64,000 nucleotides of DNA from Formicarius rufipectus (taxonomy: Eukaryota > Chordata > Aves > Passeriformes > Formicariidae): positions 208,379 through 272,378 of the forward strand of contig VXAU01004425.1 of assembly GCA_013399695.1 (NCBI GenBank), read 5' to 3'. Below the pieces are notes generated by a model that was not told the origin of the DNA, did not search any database, and saw nothing but the letters and a program-made list of their open reading frames with translations. Both the position numbers and the translations under genes were made by a program. Shown here piece after piece: positions 38,766 to 53,900 of this stretch. How positions within the stretch are numbered: the first letter of the stretch is position 1; each line of letters begins with the position of its first letter.

Positions 38766-41700
38766 AATTTTACAGCTCCTTGGCTGTGGTTTGTGAAGGC
38801 TTCTCAGCATCTGAAAAAAGGATACAGATTCTCTCTATTGGGGCTTTACATGGTTATAGACCCATATACAGCTTTCTACTTAAGCTACTGTAAAAATGAT
38901 GCCTAGGTAGGGGGGAGATGTAAATAGTCTGGCATTGTAATATTTACAAAGTAAATTTAGCAGCCTGGGAGTGGCATAAGGTCTTTTTCTGGAGGTTTAT
39001 TTCTAAGGTGGTAGTTCAGGTGTTCAGGAAGTGAACACCACAATCCAAAGGGTTAGTGACCATAAAGTTCCCTTAACATCCTTAGCTACATTTATGGCAG
39101 TAAATTAAACAGGGAGAAGCTTCAAGCCCTGTCATATACATATTATGAAGACTACTGCCTGATGGAAACTAACCTTTCTAGATAATGTCTGGGTGCAGGC
39201 CAGGGACTGTTCCCCATAGGCAGTACTGACAAAGCTACACTGTTATCTGGGACGAGAGATTTAACTGTATGGAAGGAAGCCACTCTGTGCCAGTTAGCTT
39301 CAGGGCCAGAAAACCTGACCTTGTTTAGTTTAGCATTACAGGCAGAATACTTTGACAGGAAGACAAGAGGAGGGTAAGACAAAATGCAGAGAACACAAGC
39401 AGTTAATCCATAGGTGTAGGAGGACGCATCATACTGGGTGTTCTCAACAGAAATGTTGAGATCTACTTGTGCAGATAATATTTATTCTCAGATGATCCAG
39501 TAATGCATAGATCCAGTGTCTATATGATCACTTAAGCAGGGCCTCATCCTAGAGGGTGTTTCTTTAAAAGATTCTTGCACAGTTTGGAAAGCCTAAGAAC
39601 AAATATGAGGACAGCTTCCAACTCCTTAAAGCAGAAGGGGATTATCTGTTTTGTATGTACATGGTGAACAGAACAATTAATGACATTAAATTCTGTCAAG
39701 AAATTCAGATAGACTAGAAAAACTTGGTAATGAAAGTGAGGAGCTAGAATAGGCTTCCTGCGGAGACAGGGGAGGATTTGTCGGAGCAAGTATGTGAGTC
39801 TGACTGACATAGGGGCTCTTGCAAGAGTCCGCTTTTTTGGTCTGTGGATCTTTATGGACATCTGTAGTGGTAATTTTTAATATTTGTTGTAAAAATGTTT
39901 GTTGCAAGGGAGCATCAGATTCCTCCTGCTGTTGTTGCTCAAAAATTGCATTTTAAAACAGTGCAGTGTCTGCTGCCTAAGGTAGAGTTCAGTAGCTGGA
40001 GGAGACCTCATCCAATAGCTCAGAAGTGGGAGCTGTGTGGAGACAAACCTCATTTTACATGAAGAAAGTGTATCCATGCTCCTATTTATATCATCCATCT
40101 ACATAAACATACATTTCTTTAATGGCAATAGGCTCCACTCAATTCTGCTTTACTTCCCTCCAGCTGAAGCCCTGCATAAGAGTGACTAATGTCAAGTCAA
40201 TGCATTGAAGGAGGTAAAGAAAAGGGGAAACACAAACATTTGTTTCCTACATTTACACATTTCCTGCTCTAATTTGATTTTATTTCTTTTTCGTTGTGGA
40301 TTGCTCATGTAGCTTCTGGTTTTCGAGAGTTATCTTGTGTTTTCTTTAGGAAGTCACAATTCTCATTCAGAGGGCAGGACTACTCAGAGTAGGCATTAAC
40401 TATTATAAGCTCAATGTATTTCTAGAAAGTTATTTGTGTTACTAATCATGGCCCAAAAGCAGTTTCCAGAATGTTTATATTAGATTTAGTGTCTTTTCAT
40501 ATTAGAGATTTCAGTTTTTACTAAAAAAAAAAAAAAAGAGATTAAAAATTCACTGTCATAACAGGCAGGTCCCTATGACTTCCACAGTGATCTATGGTAT
40601 TAAAATGATAATGGCTGCATTTTATGAATTAATTCAGATCATGTGGCAGTAGACAGTGACTGGTTTTGCCAGAGCTGTAGAGCAACAACTTAGCCTTTGT
40701 CCGTCAATGTTGTTAGCCTCCTCATTTACTTCCTTTAAATTGAGGAAATAATCAATAATACCAGCTGCAGCTGTTTCTGTCCTTTTGTCTGCCAGCCAAT
40801 CAGTTTCAATTGTAAAATCAAAATCACAAGGAAGCCTGCAGTCATGGAATTAGTGAAGCCCAGAGACTTATGACATAATACAGTCTCTAAGCTTTTTAAA
40901 CTAGAAATTCTGCAATGAGAGCTAGGTAAGTCCTTATACCTCTTTGCCTTCTTTCTACCTTCATGCAAATGTGCACGTATACCCACATAGGAATACACAT
41001 ACCCATATTTACATGTTTTTGCTCTATCAAGCTAATGTACATAGTATTTGAAAGTTTGTTTCGGTGAGCTTTTCTTGGTTTCTTTTGTTGTTCCTTGTTT
41101 GTTGGTTTTAGTTTTTTCTCAACTTCAAAAGGATGCCTGCAGATGTAGATGATGTATAAAGGAGAATTATTTCAATTTTGGAATTCCAAATAAAGACTTC
41201 CAAAGCAGAATTGCATGACAGGTTCCGTATGCTGGACCATTCTAGAATGAAGTCACTGTAACTTAAATCATATATGCATGCATATAGAGTTATTCACCTG
41301 TTCTGGTCGGACAGGAATAGTTCTAAGTTCCAAATACTGTAACCTCACTGTGAATTATGCTAACATGGGATCACTTACATTCTTTCAATATGTTCAACTT
41401 AATTTTTGAGACTTAGTGGGTGTTTTTTTTTCCTTCTAATGTCACACTGCTCACCTGGAAGGTGGAACACTATAGTTATGAGCTTAGTCATAAAAAGGAC
41501 AGCTGTACGGTTATAATACTAAAGGCTAATGCTGGAATAGGTTTTTCTGGAGGTTCCCATAACTTTCAGTAGAGGTAAAGAGGTAGTCAGGATTACCTAG
41601 ATTTTAAGGTGTGGTTAAGTTCAGCAGACTGAAGAAGAAAATTGATGGCTTATATGTCTTCATATATTCTTTAAGTAGTTTCATGAGAGGAAATATGCTC

Positions 41701-42566
41701 ATTCCCCATGTGCTCAATATAAATTTTCTTCCATTTCATTTGTTTCTTGAAACAATTCAGCCTGACATAGACTGCCTTCTAAAATTAAAAACTTGATCCT
41801 AATTAGGACAGTATTTTAAAGAAATCATTAATAGCATACCCAAATCTAAGAAATCTGAATTGCATGCATTGTTGTTCCTCTGTCAGAGCTCACAGAACAG
41901 CTTTCATGGTCATTTATGACATGCTTCTCTAATGGAGAAAACAGAGAAATCTGTGCTATAAAGCCTGTTTTAAATGCTCTCCTATCTCCTAGCAAGGCTC
42001 TGCAAAAGTACTCAGGGAACCTCAGATCTTTCCCAGGTGGGGAGCCATGAATCCCACCAGTGCCTGTACAAAGTTAAACCACATGAACTCTGCTGTTCCC
42101 TGGTTTTCTATTGAGTAAAGAGATGGCAGATGAAATGGCAATATTCAGCTCCTAAAAATTGTTTTTGAAGATCTGACAGTGAAAATCCAGTGACTTTTTT
42201 TTTTTTCCCATGTAGAACTAACAGTATTTGCAACTGTTATTACCAATGACTGTTGCAATACATTTACAAACTGTGAGTTTATTTTTAACTGATATAGTTC
42301 ATACTGAGTTTCAATCCTTTGTTCTTTGCTAAAATCTTTGTTTTTCATTACTGCAGCATGGTTTCATATGAGAAGCAATCTAAAATTAAAAATTGTTAAA
42401 AATAAAAAATACTATGTGAAGGTTCGTGATTTAATTCACCATGCTTCACTTAATCTTTATTCCAATACTGAAGTTGGAAATCCTCAGTATAAAGGCCAAA
42501 TGGTTCTGAATGCTATTCGTGTGTGAAAAATGGCATAGAAAAATTTATCTAAGTAACTAAAGTAAC

Positions 42567-42662
42567 TTTGTTTTTGTGGGGTTTTTTTTGGTTGGGTGGT
42601 TGATTGGTTTTTTGTGTTTGGTGTTTGTTTTTTTCTTTTTGTGGTTTTTTTTTTTTTGTTTT
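42567..42662 (+). repeat. G/T-rich low-complexity tract
   Basis: Of 96 bases all but two (an A at 42603 and a C at 42635) are G or T on the DGKB sense strand. The tract is irregular rather than a tandem microsatellite. Confidence 0.85.
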
Positions 42663-44639
42663 AGTTTGAATTTTGTTCTCTTAACATAAAGAAATTTTTA
42701 GGAAAAGATCTTTTCCTTTGGGGTCACAAAAGGAGTGAAAATATTATTACAAATCAATAAGTATCAACTAACCTTTTGGAAACTTTATAGAAACTCTAAT
42801 ACTATATTCTGAAAGCTAGACAATTGAGGGGGATTATTTCAGTATTAAATTGCAATAAATGTGAAGAACAACTTTCCCAATCTCTTCAGAAATGTGTGAA
42901 CTATCAAAAAATAACCTTTGATTATGTTACAGACCTTTAACACTTTATCACTCTTTGTTTAATTTATGTTGTAAATTTATGTTTCAAAGTGGTAAAGATA
43001 ACAGAGTGCCATATGTTATTCTTCTAGCCAGGTTGCTTGGGGTTTGGTGAGTTTTTTGTTTGTTAAGTTATATGCATCTGAATTGTGCAGATATTTCAAA
43101 AGGCAATACAATAAAAATGCCTGTTTCAACTCTTTGGTTTGGGTAGAATAGAAACTAATAAAAATTAAAACCACTGTGGAGCAAATGCAGAGTTTCTGAC
43201 CAAAATCACACGTGACCCAACTGAAGTTTGGTTAGCCAAGCTAGCAAAACAATAGCTGAGTAAAATCTGAGACAGAGTCTTCTTTTAATGTGTATACAAG
43301 TCTTAATGTAGCCAAAATTCTGGGAACTGAGGTCCTTTAATCTCCCATGATTGCTAAATGATGCCTTGTAAGTTTGATTTTTCCCTGGGGGAGAAGAGGT
43401 GGAAGGGAGCACTCACATATATATGCACAATCTGATTCTGCAATTGCAAATGCAAGCTTACTTAAGCAAATCAGGAAGAGAGATCTGGCATGTTGATTAT
43501 TTTAATTGAATTGTTTCCCTGGATCAGTCAAGAGATCAGAACTTGTTTGTTTCTTTTCTTCAAATGTTTTTCTTTGTGCAAGCCTAGTATGACTATTCAG
43601 TGCTTTTACTTCTCTGCCTCTCTTTTATATGACTTTTCTTCAGGGAGACAATTTCTCTGATTCTTTCCCCTGTGAAACTATATACTCTACTACAAAAGCT
43701 TCATTTGACCAGGTTTCTATCTTTATAAAATGCTTGTTCTTTGAAAACAGAGGTCTTTAAAGAATTATGCTGTAGTTTGGAACATATTGTTATGTGTGTT
43801 ACTGATTTTATTTATCTATTTATTATAGGTATTTTGTTTATGGATTTACATGTGGTTTTTCTTCTGAACACATTATACCGATCTATTTGGGGATACAAAT
43901 TTTATACTAACATAGCATGCACTGAGGCAAAACTTCTTTAGTCCTTATTGGGCCCAAAGCACAGTATTAGTAAAGAGTACATGTTAGACACAGCAGCAAC
44001 ATAAAACATGTCATTTTTATTTTACTACTTTGGATCTGCATTAAAACCGGTTTGCTTCCCACTACCAGGGCATACTGTTTTCAAGCATTATTCTTTGTGT
44101 CCTTTGAATTAATGCAATTTATTGTTTTTATTCAGTGTTTGGTGAAGAGCTGGCATTTTTTCCACCATGAGGTGCAGTGTTCTTTCAGATCAGTAGACTA
44201 TTGTACTGTCACTGTTACAGAACAGTTCAGTGTTTTCCTTAGTCTAGCACAAGTTTATAATCTAGCTACAGAAATTCCCTACAGAGTGTCCCTATGACAC
44301 TGGGGAGTCTGAAAGACAAACAGCATATTTTAATCTCATCCTAGTGTTCAATTTGTAAAATTGTAATAAGCACATATCACACTTTGATAATTTAATTGGA
44401 TTTCATTTAGGAACTGTTTAATTTTCAAGATAAAATTTGACTCTCAAGAACAATACTTGGGCTTGGGGCATTGAAATTAATTGGTATGTAGCATTAACGC
44501 CTCACTATGCATTGCAGCATTTGGTAAGATCAGCAGCAGAAAGTAGTCCAATCAATTCTGTCAAATCAATTTTAATATCAAAATGTTAGTCCTAATAAAT
44601 AGATGGGTTCCTATGAATCTAAATACAATTTAACTTGTG

Positions 44640-44725
44640 ATTGAAGTGCCTAAAATCCATCTAAACCACAGACTTTTCAATACTTTCAGCTTCAACCACA
44701 GTCTAAACCTTCCAGGCACTTCAAT
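44640..44725. repeat. 12-bp inverted repeat
   Basis: attgaagtgcct (44640-44651) is the exact reverse complement of aggcacttcaat (44714-44725), with 62 bases between the arms. The arrangement resembles a very small MITE or an intronic hairpin, but no target duplication was found. Confidence 0.6.
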
Positions 44726-47502
44726 GCTTTAGGCATTGCTAAGTTGCCTGAAGCTACTTGCGTGGTGGTATACTGATAACAACTGTGACTTCTAGCATTA
44801 ATCTGGGGAGAGAGAATTGTACTTCCTGCCTCAAGCTCTGTTGTGACTCAGTTCAGTTCATAACTGAAATGCCATACTAGTCAGGAGCACAGAAAACTCC
44901 TTCTGGTCCTTTTTTGCTATGGACTGCTATTTAGTGGCCTCATCCCGAAAAGGTGTCTGGGTACTGTACTCTCACTCAGGAATGCTTTTTAATGCTTTCC
45001 TCCTGATCCTGTGACAATAGTCATTGTTTTTGCACATTGATAGTCCCCCAACATGCTGTGAAAACTGTTAGGCACTCTTCTGTAGGACTTAAAACCTAAG
45101 GGTTTTACTACGAGCTAATCAGTCAGTACTGCTGCTATAGCTATAATTCTCTTCCCTAGCAAAAGGCAACCTTCATTCATCAGTGCCCATCTTGTAATGT
45201 GGTTGAAGAATCAGATCCCAAGTGAAAAGTAGTGTTTGACACTTGCTTGTCTCAAGAGAGACTTGACAGAGGTAGGTCTCTCTCGATCAGACAGGGAACT
45301 TGGGCGTGTGTTTGTAGAAGGGTTGGATACACTCAGCATCTTCCTGCTTCAGCATCTGCTACACAGGGGGGTTAGCATTTAGATGCAGTGAATTGCAATC
45401 TGTGATAATAGTGAATAAACCAGTTATGTTTAAACAGAATTAAAATATACTGTGTTTTAAAAGGAGATACTGTGACATTAAAAGAGTCAGCGTGCCAGTA
45501 TCCAGTAAGCAATGTTAGTAAGAGGTGGCAGGACATGGAAGATGGCATAGAATGAATGATACAATAATAAAGGCACAACAGATGGCTGTTCTGGTACTAG
45601 GAGTACCAGCAGGGTTCTCTGTAAGGTGAAAAAATGATGGAATTAACAAGAAATATGAAAAAAAAAAAGAAAGGACCTGTAAGTACATGTTATGAATTTT
45701 GCTATTGGAAGATACTAGGCCAGAAAACACTTGGACTTTCCAGAAGAAGGGAAAGGAGGTGATACAAGAAATCTGAACCAAATCATAGACTATAAAAAAG
45801 GTAATGTTTGCTTTACTGTTGGAAACAGTCATTGGTATTAAGGGGTTTGGGCTGGGATAAGTTGTTTAGTCATTCTGAATCTTTTTAGCCTGCTTTTTGC
45901 TCTGTAAGTTATGGCTACAGTTGCATGTCTGATACTTAAGAAAGTATTGGTACTGTTCACATTATTTCCTTTGAGAGTAATTTATGGGCATGGAAGGAGA
46001 TAGCAAGTGTTCCAAATTTCCTTATTTGTTGGCTTTACAAGCTAAACAAGAAAAATTATTATTTTCTCTGATAGATGGCATCCACATCCTTTTGGCATGT
46101 GTTGGTACTTACCACGTAGAAGGGAACATGCAGTTTTTTGGAAAGTTTTTTGAGAGTTTTGAAGGGTTTTTTTCTTCTCTTTCCTCCCCTGTCTTCAGGT
46201 TTGGTTGGGGTTTTTTTTGGTATGCAAATGTAGAAGAACAATGAGTTAATGAAAATAATTTGAAGTGAGTGATAAGGAAGTAAAAGAATAAAAAAATGAA
46301 ATATATACAAAAATTAGTGGGGACAGATGATGTTCAGTCAAGGGTTCTTAAATAACTGTCAGAATAGATAGTGGATCCACTCACCATAACTCTGACAAAT
46401 CATTAGAACAGGTGATGTACTAGGGGTCTGAAGAAGAGCAAATGGTTTGCCAATTAGTTGTAAACTGGCAGATTGGACCACCTGGTCCAGCTGTGTCTGA
46501 AATGTATTTCCCTTAAAGTTTTCCCCCCAGATCTTTATTCTTAGGCTACTGGGTTCACAGTTTGCAACAAAGAGAAATAACTAAAGATTTTTATATAACA
46601 AAGAAAAGGACAGGATGCACAAACAAAAACAAGCCCACAAACCTGATTTGGTCTTTAAACCTTGTTGTACAGGTGCTACTTGTGAAGCTTGCTCTCTTCA
46701 GGTATTTTTCTTTTTCATTTTCAAAGGATCTTTTTATACCTTTTCTAACTTATTTGTGAGTCTCAGCTGTGCTTTCAGCACAGAATCAATTTGAAGAGAT
46801 TTAAAAATATAAATGGCCAAAAAGGCACTAATAACAATGATCGCAGTTGGCCAAAAGCAAAAAACTGAATAAAATGCCTTCACTTTTTAAATAAGAAGGC
46901 AATAAATATGAGAGGTATTATATTGCTGTTCGTTTTCAAATACTATATGTCATTTATTTCTACCAGCAAGTGTTAACACTGATAATCTCAGTTGGAGTAT
47001 CTTACACCAAATGTGAACTAAGGTTGTAACAGACACAATTTGATTAAAACTAAAAAAGGGTATTTAGATAAAGAAATATTATGAGAATTTCATGTTAAAA
47101 TTTTAGAAACATTACAGTTACGTGTATGATAATTCTTAGGTTTTTCCCAATGGTCAAGACTGTTTTACATACTTGTAAAAGATATATTTGATTTGGTATG
47201 GAAAAAAATTGTGTTGGGATGACAAACAAAAGTATCAATCCAAACATAGTCTGTGGCCTCATCAGCTCTTGTTGCATGTTATGATAAGAAAAATTCAATG
47301 TTGGTCTGACATACTTCTATATCTATTCAAGCATGTAATTTAAAATTACCAAATAGAGGTTTCTATTTATCTGTGAAAACCACAAAATATTACACCAAAC
47401 AGCTAAATGGACTTTTAATTTCTTATCATTATCTATGCAAGAAATAGAGTATATAAACATTAGTTTATCTAAGTGCCAATGGAATATAGAGGGATTTCTT
47501 TC

Positions 47503-47579
47503 TTTTTTTTTTTTTTTTTAAAATTACAAAAGCCATTTTTCATTCTTGTGCATGGCAAAAAGCCATTAAAAAAAAAAAA
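47503..47579. repeat. Facing poly-T and poly-A runs
   Basis: A 17-base T run at 47503-47519 and a 12-base A run at 47568-47579 lie 48 bases apart and could pair as a T/A stem in RNA. It may be chance in AT-rich sequence. Confidence 0.65.
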
Positions 47580-50500
47580 GAGAGCCTGGATGTCTGAGCA
47601 GCTGATGTTTGTAGCAAAAGGAAGAGCAAGGACAGGCTTAATTCTGCAACCAGTGTTCACATTGAGTAACATCTGTTCATGTGAATAGTGCTATTGAACT
47701 GCACACTCACAAGCTCAGGGAAAAGCCATGCTACTGTATGCAAGTGGCTTTATGATGGTCAGCCTAGAAAGACGTCATTAGCGTTGTTCAAATGTGCAAA
47801 GGCTCATGATGTGAAGCCTGAATGCCTAGATAATAACTGAATTTCAAGGTTTTCCTTTACACTGTGAATTTCTTTCATAACTGCCCTCATTCATGCCTAT
47901 TAAAATCCCTGTGGATGGGAAAATAGTTGTGAACAGTAAGCTGGCATTTGCAGGAGGGCTGAGTGACTGAGCTGAAGCAAGGAACACTTCTCAACTCAGC
48001 CAAGGAAAATACGAAGTTGATCATCAGTCTGTGGTGGGGTGGAATTTCTGCTGAACTGGGGAGGGAGCACTGCTCAGTGACATTGCCTAGTGCACACACT
48101 CTTTGCCAAACCTCCCTTGGGAGTCAGCAGTGCCATGCAAAGTGTGTGGTTTACATCTTAATCTCATAGATTAATAGTAGCAATTTTTTTTAATTGTCTC
48201 CTCTTGCTTATTATTTATGTATATTCCAGTACCTCCTAAGGAGCCTAATCAGGTAGTGGAGTTACAGGGAACAGAGTACTGCACAAACAAAAAGAGTGAT
48301 CCATTCCCTGGAAAACTTTAGTGTTTTGTTGATAATCATGACTAATACTGATTTCACATGTGAAACCAGGGCATTGAAAATGTTGTAAGAATGTGTATAA
48401 ATTAAGGTTTTCCCAATCCCTTGAAAACCAGAAGAATCCAGACCTATAGCAGCTCTAAATAATTCTTTTTATTCATTAGGTGCATACTGAATGGCATTCA
48501 AAATTCCTGACTTGTCTCCCTGTGTCTTTGTCACCCTGTGATGAATGTATAGATTAATTAAAAAAAAGAAAGTGTTTAAGCAATGATATCTTACACAACT
48601 CATCTGATATTGCATCCATTTAGGAAGATACCAAACACACGGTGGTTATTTCATTCCCACAGAACTGCCAGGCTTTGGAGCAGATCCCAAATAAAGATCT
48701 ATACTTTGTATTATTAGCAGTAGTCGTGATTCCTGTGATACAATGTCAAAATATGGTCCATCTTAGTCAAACAGAAAAAGCAATAGGCAGTCTTTGTCTT
48801 AGCCTTTACAAGTGAAATATTGCAGCAAGAAAAACTGTGTGATGAGGATTCAGCAAAATGTGATTTGTTTGATAAAGATTTAGATGAATTTTTAACCAAC
48901 AGCATTTGCCAATTAAAAGATTAAAAAATTCATTGAAAATAAATTACAAGTAGTGGAATTAGATAAACATAAAATTTATATAAAATGCTTATTGTAGATG
49001 CATGTTGAAAATTCTGTAAATTTACCTTGTTTTTATGTTTTATTTACACTGAACATAAAAAGTAAGTTAAAAGAACAATCTGGAGGCTACAGAGTTAGAC
49101 TTCAAAATCTAGAAAGTGCCAATATTCAGACAGTCAAACCTTAATTCAGTTCTCTTGTGAAGACCACAGTTTTCTGGACTTCATATAGTGTTGTACATTG
49201 CATTTTCCATGGTAAGTGCCATGAATTTCAGTGTGAAAACTGTTCTTTGATGATATAAAGAGCTGTTTAAGAACTGGGAATTAGCATTAGCAATGTTGTA
49301 TTCCAGGATATTTTGGAAGAAAACATATAATGGAGAAAAAATATCTCAAAACTTAGCAATGAACTCTGTTTTCCCTCTCTACTCTCCTTTTATCTTCCCC
49401 TTTGTTTTTGTTTTATTTTCATGCTATAACCAAAATGGCATTTATTTTATTCAGAGAGGATACTTTATTCAATAGATTTAGAACTGAGTCCAGTTCTCAT
49501 GATATCTGAATATAAGATGAGTCAAACTTTTGTTGAACTTTTGCTAGCTAAGCTTGTTGTTGAGAGAATACTTGTTCTTAGAGTTGAATTTTTGTTTGGT
49601 TTTTCCTCGCATAAATTAGGATGAGGAATCTTGGAGGTTTTTTTCATATATTAACTGTATAAGGATGTTTCTGCTCTTGCTTGTTTATTATTTTGTGTAT
49701 CTGTTGAGTTTAAAAATATGTTTCTATTAGTTAAATACCTGGAATGTTCAATTGGTATTAGGTTTTGCAACAGCTTGGGTTTTTTTTACAAATTTAAAAA
49801 GAAATAAAATATTTGAATTTTAAGCTCAGATTGACTTGGCAGTTCCCTTTATATTAATTGTATACATATCGGTTTCTTACAAGTAGTCAAAACACTAATG
49901 TTTTTACTTGTACTTTTAAAGCCTTTTTAACTGAACGTTGCCAGAAATTACAAAAAGCTGATAACTGCCATGCTGCTACAGATGTTTCAGCTTCTGCAGT
50001 AAGAGTACAAACAATATTTTCAGGAACATTGGTATTTTTAGCACTTTGTAACTCTAGTGACCATTATCCACTGTGAGAAATTAGATATCTTAAAAGTAGC
50101 AAATGGCAGCTTTTACAGTTATTAAATAAAGATTTGATTCATGTGGGTTGATGGAAAAATTGCAGCATGTTTAACCCAGCTCTTGAAATATGATTAACAT
50201 AACCTGATATTGTAGTTAAATATTTAGGTGATACAAAAAGCATTTTTTCTCATGGATTTCTGATATTATTGTCATTTTCTGGAAATACCACACATACCTG
50301 TAAACCTGGATGGACATTCTTTTCCTTTAATTTCTCCTATTCATATAGGGGAGGATTAAAATTATACTAAATTTTTCATAAGTCTAATATCAATAAATGA
50401 ATATTTAATGAAAGACAAAGCAGGCATACAGAATAAACTAATTTCAACAGCTGTGAATAGTTTTTCATTTAGTGCATGGCATACTTAGCTAAGATTCTCA

Positions 50501-50906
50501 AATTAAAAAAAATTCAGTATGTTATGAAATGAGAACTCTGACTACCAATGCTTTAGACAGAAGTCTTTTTTTTTTTTTTCTTCTTCTGTATAATCCATTA
50601 GGTGTGAAGTGTTCTTTCACAAAACCTAAAGTATTGTTCCTTTTCATTTAGTCAGCCAAAGCAGCTGGGTCTTTATAGCTGCAAAATGTTTGCTCATGAC
50701 CAACTGCTGTTTTGTAGACCACTTTTCATCACTAACAAATATTTTATTTTTCATTATTACTCCACATTGTCATAACTTGTTGAGGAACAATGTTGTAACA
50801 AGCATTCAATTAATCAATGGCTCCTTTGTCTCTTCTGACCTGATTCCTTCCATGATGTATGCCTAGGGAGGTGCGCACACTGCAGAAGATCCCGCAGACT
50901 AGCAAA

Positions 50907-50924
50907 TGGGTCTGTGCAGACCCA
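50907..50924. repeat. Short GC-rich hairpin
   Basis: tgggtct and agaccca pair perfectly around a gtgc loop. It is stable compared with the surrounding AT-rich intron. Confidence 0.65.
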
Positions 50925-53900
50925 AAAATACATCTGTAGGACCCCAGCAGTAGGATGATCTCCTTAGACCTTGACACATTTGTGATAGTAGATTGAAAGT
51001 ATTTAGCTGGTCAGAGTTAGTCTAAAGACTTTTTGAAATGTAACGGAGATGTCTCATGACAGGGACATCTGATCCACTTTTGAAATTGCTCTTGAAAAAT
51101 CACAGCCATTTGGTTTATTTTAACCATCAGCCGTATGGCTTGTAATCTGTCACTGCAGATCTGTCAGGACCCTCAGGCTGTGATCTCATCCTCAGGGTAA
51201 TGATTCTGATGAGTTTGTGGTGTTACCCTTGTCTAACAGCAATAGCAATAATAATAATGCATACAAGAAATACAAATGGAACATATGGGCATATGCATCT
51301 GATACTGTGTGACTGTGGAAGCTCATCAGGCTCATGACAGTCTAACACTAGATGTGAGACTGCTTGGAAATCCCAGGTCCTGAAGGCAGAAAAAAAATCA
51401 CAGCACAGCATCAGAGCTCAGAAATTGAATGAAGTGAGTTTTGCTCATATATAATAATACTTATATATGAAAGATATTTTAAGGCAACCATCCAATTATT
51501 TAATTTATTTAGAATTGCAACATGCTTTTGCCAGATGGTGTTTCATAGCAGGTCAAAAAATAATGAAGGAATTTGGCATTAGAACTGAAGTAACAAAAAA
51601 AGATAAGTGACTAGGGATTTAAATTTTTTATAGAGTCCCCCCCCCCCGCTAAAATCAAACTCTTCTAATATTTTTTTGAGCCTCTCCCCTGTGGATTTAA
51701 TTGTTTACTTCATTTTTGTCACGCCTTATTAGAAGTTAGGAAAGATAATTTACAGTGTGGTGAAACAAATGCCCAATTCCCAGAGAAGTGTAGACTTAAA
51801 TAATTTGTCCTTTCCTTTTTTAGATTATATATTAGACATATTCAAGAGGTTTTGTCATTGGCTGGGGATGGAAGGTGGTGATTTGGAATTGCCAGTAGAA
51901 ACAGGTTTTTTTGAAGAAATTCCTTCAAAGCTCATTATGTCCTGTTTACTGTTGGCAATGTTGTGTTCTTGTCTTGAGCAGAAATTTAGGTCTTGTGAGA
52001 AGTGCTGGACAAATAAAGCTTGGAGAGCTGTGGTTCAGGCTCATTAACAGTGCATCAACACGTTTAGATTTTGTTATCCCAGAATACAAGAACTATCTTA
52101 TATTCTTTTTTATTATTATTTCCTTTTCCCACCTCTCACCCCCCTCTTTAAAGTAATTTCTTGGAACAGTCTCAACTTTGTTAGTGTCATGGTAGCAGTG
52201 AACAGGCTGCAGACTTTTCCTTGAACTAACGTTGCCACTGGTAGTTTTTATGTTTTCAGCTTTAAAAAACAATTGATTCCTGAAATCTTTGCCTGATTAA
52301 GAAATTAAAGATTGAGTAATAGAGTAGCTCATGGTCTCAATGGATTCTGTTGGCATCTCAAATATTTCAATGATTATTAGGTTTGGACTTCAAGGAGTAC
52401 ATCACAAGTGACTAGTTTTGCATTTCCTACTGATCATTTCCGACAGCTGTCTCATTCATTCAAGTATTTTAAGTCTTCTACTAAATATTATCGATATTTC
52501 TATGAATCAGGTATATCGCTTGAAATACAGATTTTAATTTTATTTTGAAGATTGGTTTTAAAAAGTGACTTTACATGAAAATCTAGAATCTCCCAGCAGA
52601 ATGGGTATTCTCAGAGAAATGTAAAGTTTTAGTCCAACTTTTTAGAGAGGAAAGGTTTCTCTACAGGCATTTGACCAACTTTAAATAGATCAAAGGTAGA
52701 GTTCTTGCTTTAATGGTTCTTTTTTTCCCTGGGGAAATATGCTCATTTTCCTCAATGATACATTTAGAAATTACTAGCGACTCTGGCTTTATGCTTCTAT
52801 GAAAAAAAGCCCTGTGGCTAAGATCTAGGAATTGAAGGACTGCAACCTGTCTTCTAGTATAGTAGAATCAAAGCCAGATGTATAATACAAGTACTCTAGT
52901 GGAATATGAAGGTAAAAGAAGAGATAATCTGATGTATACAGATGCTAGCAGTCAAAACCACTCAAGCTGTACTGAAATGTCCTTTGCACCTGGCACTGGA
53001 GGTGTTAGCCATGCCAGTTCAATCCCCCAACACAGGCAGATGTTCTTGTTATACCATTTTTTGTCTGTAACATTTAGGTTTTTGTTTAGCTTGGCATGGC
53101 ACACCTAAATACTGTACTCTAAAGGCCACCCATTTATTAGTGCACCTGCATCTTCTGCTTTCTTTAGTTCTCGTAGTGTATTGCATTCCTCTTGTGCTGC
53201 TCATCCTAGAGCAAAGTAGTGTTACGGAAAAGAAAATGCAGCTAGCATTACAATGATGAAAAGTATTTTTCAAAATTGATCACACATTATATTATACAAG
53301 TAAGTCTGAATTTTCAGATGCCTCAAATATGTAAATTTGAGCTTGCTTGTTGAACACAACCTAATTTATGTTGCTTTATAATTAGGATTCTGAAAGCATG
53401 TACCATGAAATAGTTGCCATAGCAATAGGCCTGTGTAAACAGAGCACCTAACAGTCATGCTTGAAACATGCATGGAGTCTTTTTGATATTACTCAATATT
53501 CATGCTTAAATGATTTGTTGGGAAAAGACCAAAATTAAGGTTCTTTAAAAATTTGTCTCAGACTTTTGCTGAAAGTAACCTGGAAGGTGAAAATTGTGAA
53601 AATACTCATGAAAAATCTGTCCTTCCAGATGAATTTCCATATGCAATTAAAAAACAACCCTCCCACCCTTACTTTCTAGTATGTAGCTTCTCAAGTTCGT
53701 ATGTCTGAACTGAAAAAGAGTAATCCTTTATACATATTATTTCAGTTTTGGCCCTAATGCCTAGAAAAGGAATTTAAACAACTATATATAATGCACATGA
53801 ATTAGTGAAGTTAGAAAGCAAAGATAATTTCTTGAAGATGTCAATCAGCATCACAATGCCAGTAAGTAACTGTGAGGCTTGTCCACCTTATGGATATGTC

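Noticed and set aside
39544..40098. Three overlapping minus-strand open frames suggesting a decayed gene
   Set aside because: They lie in different frames, show no recognisable domain, and do not join by plausible splicing.
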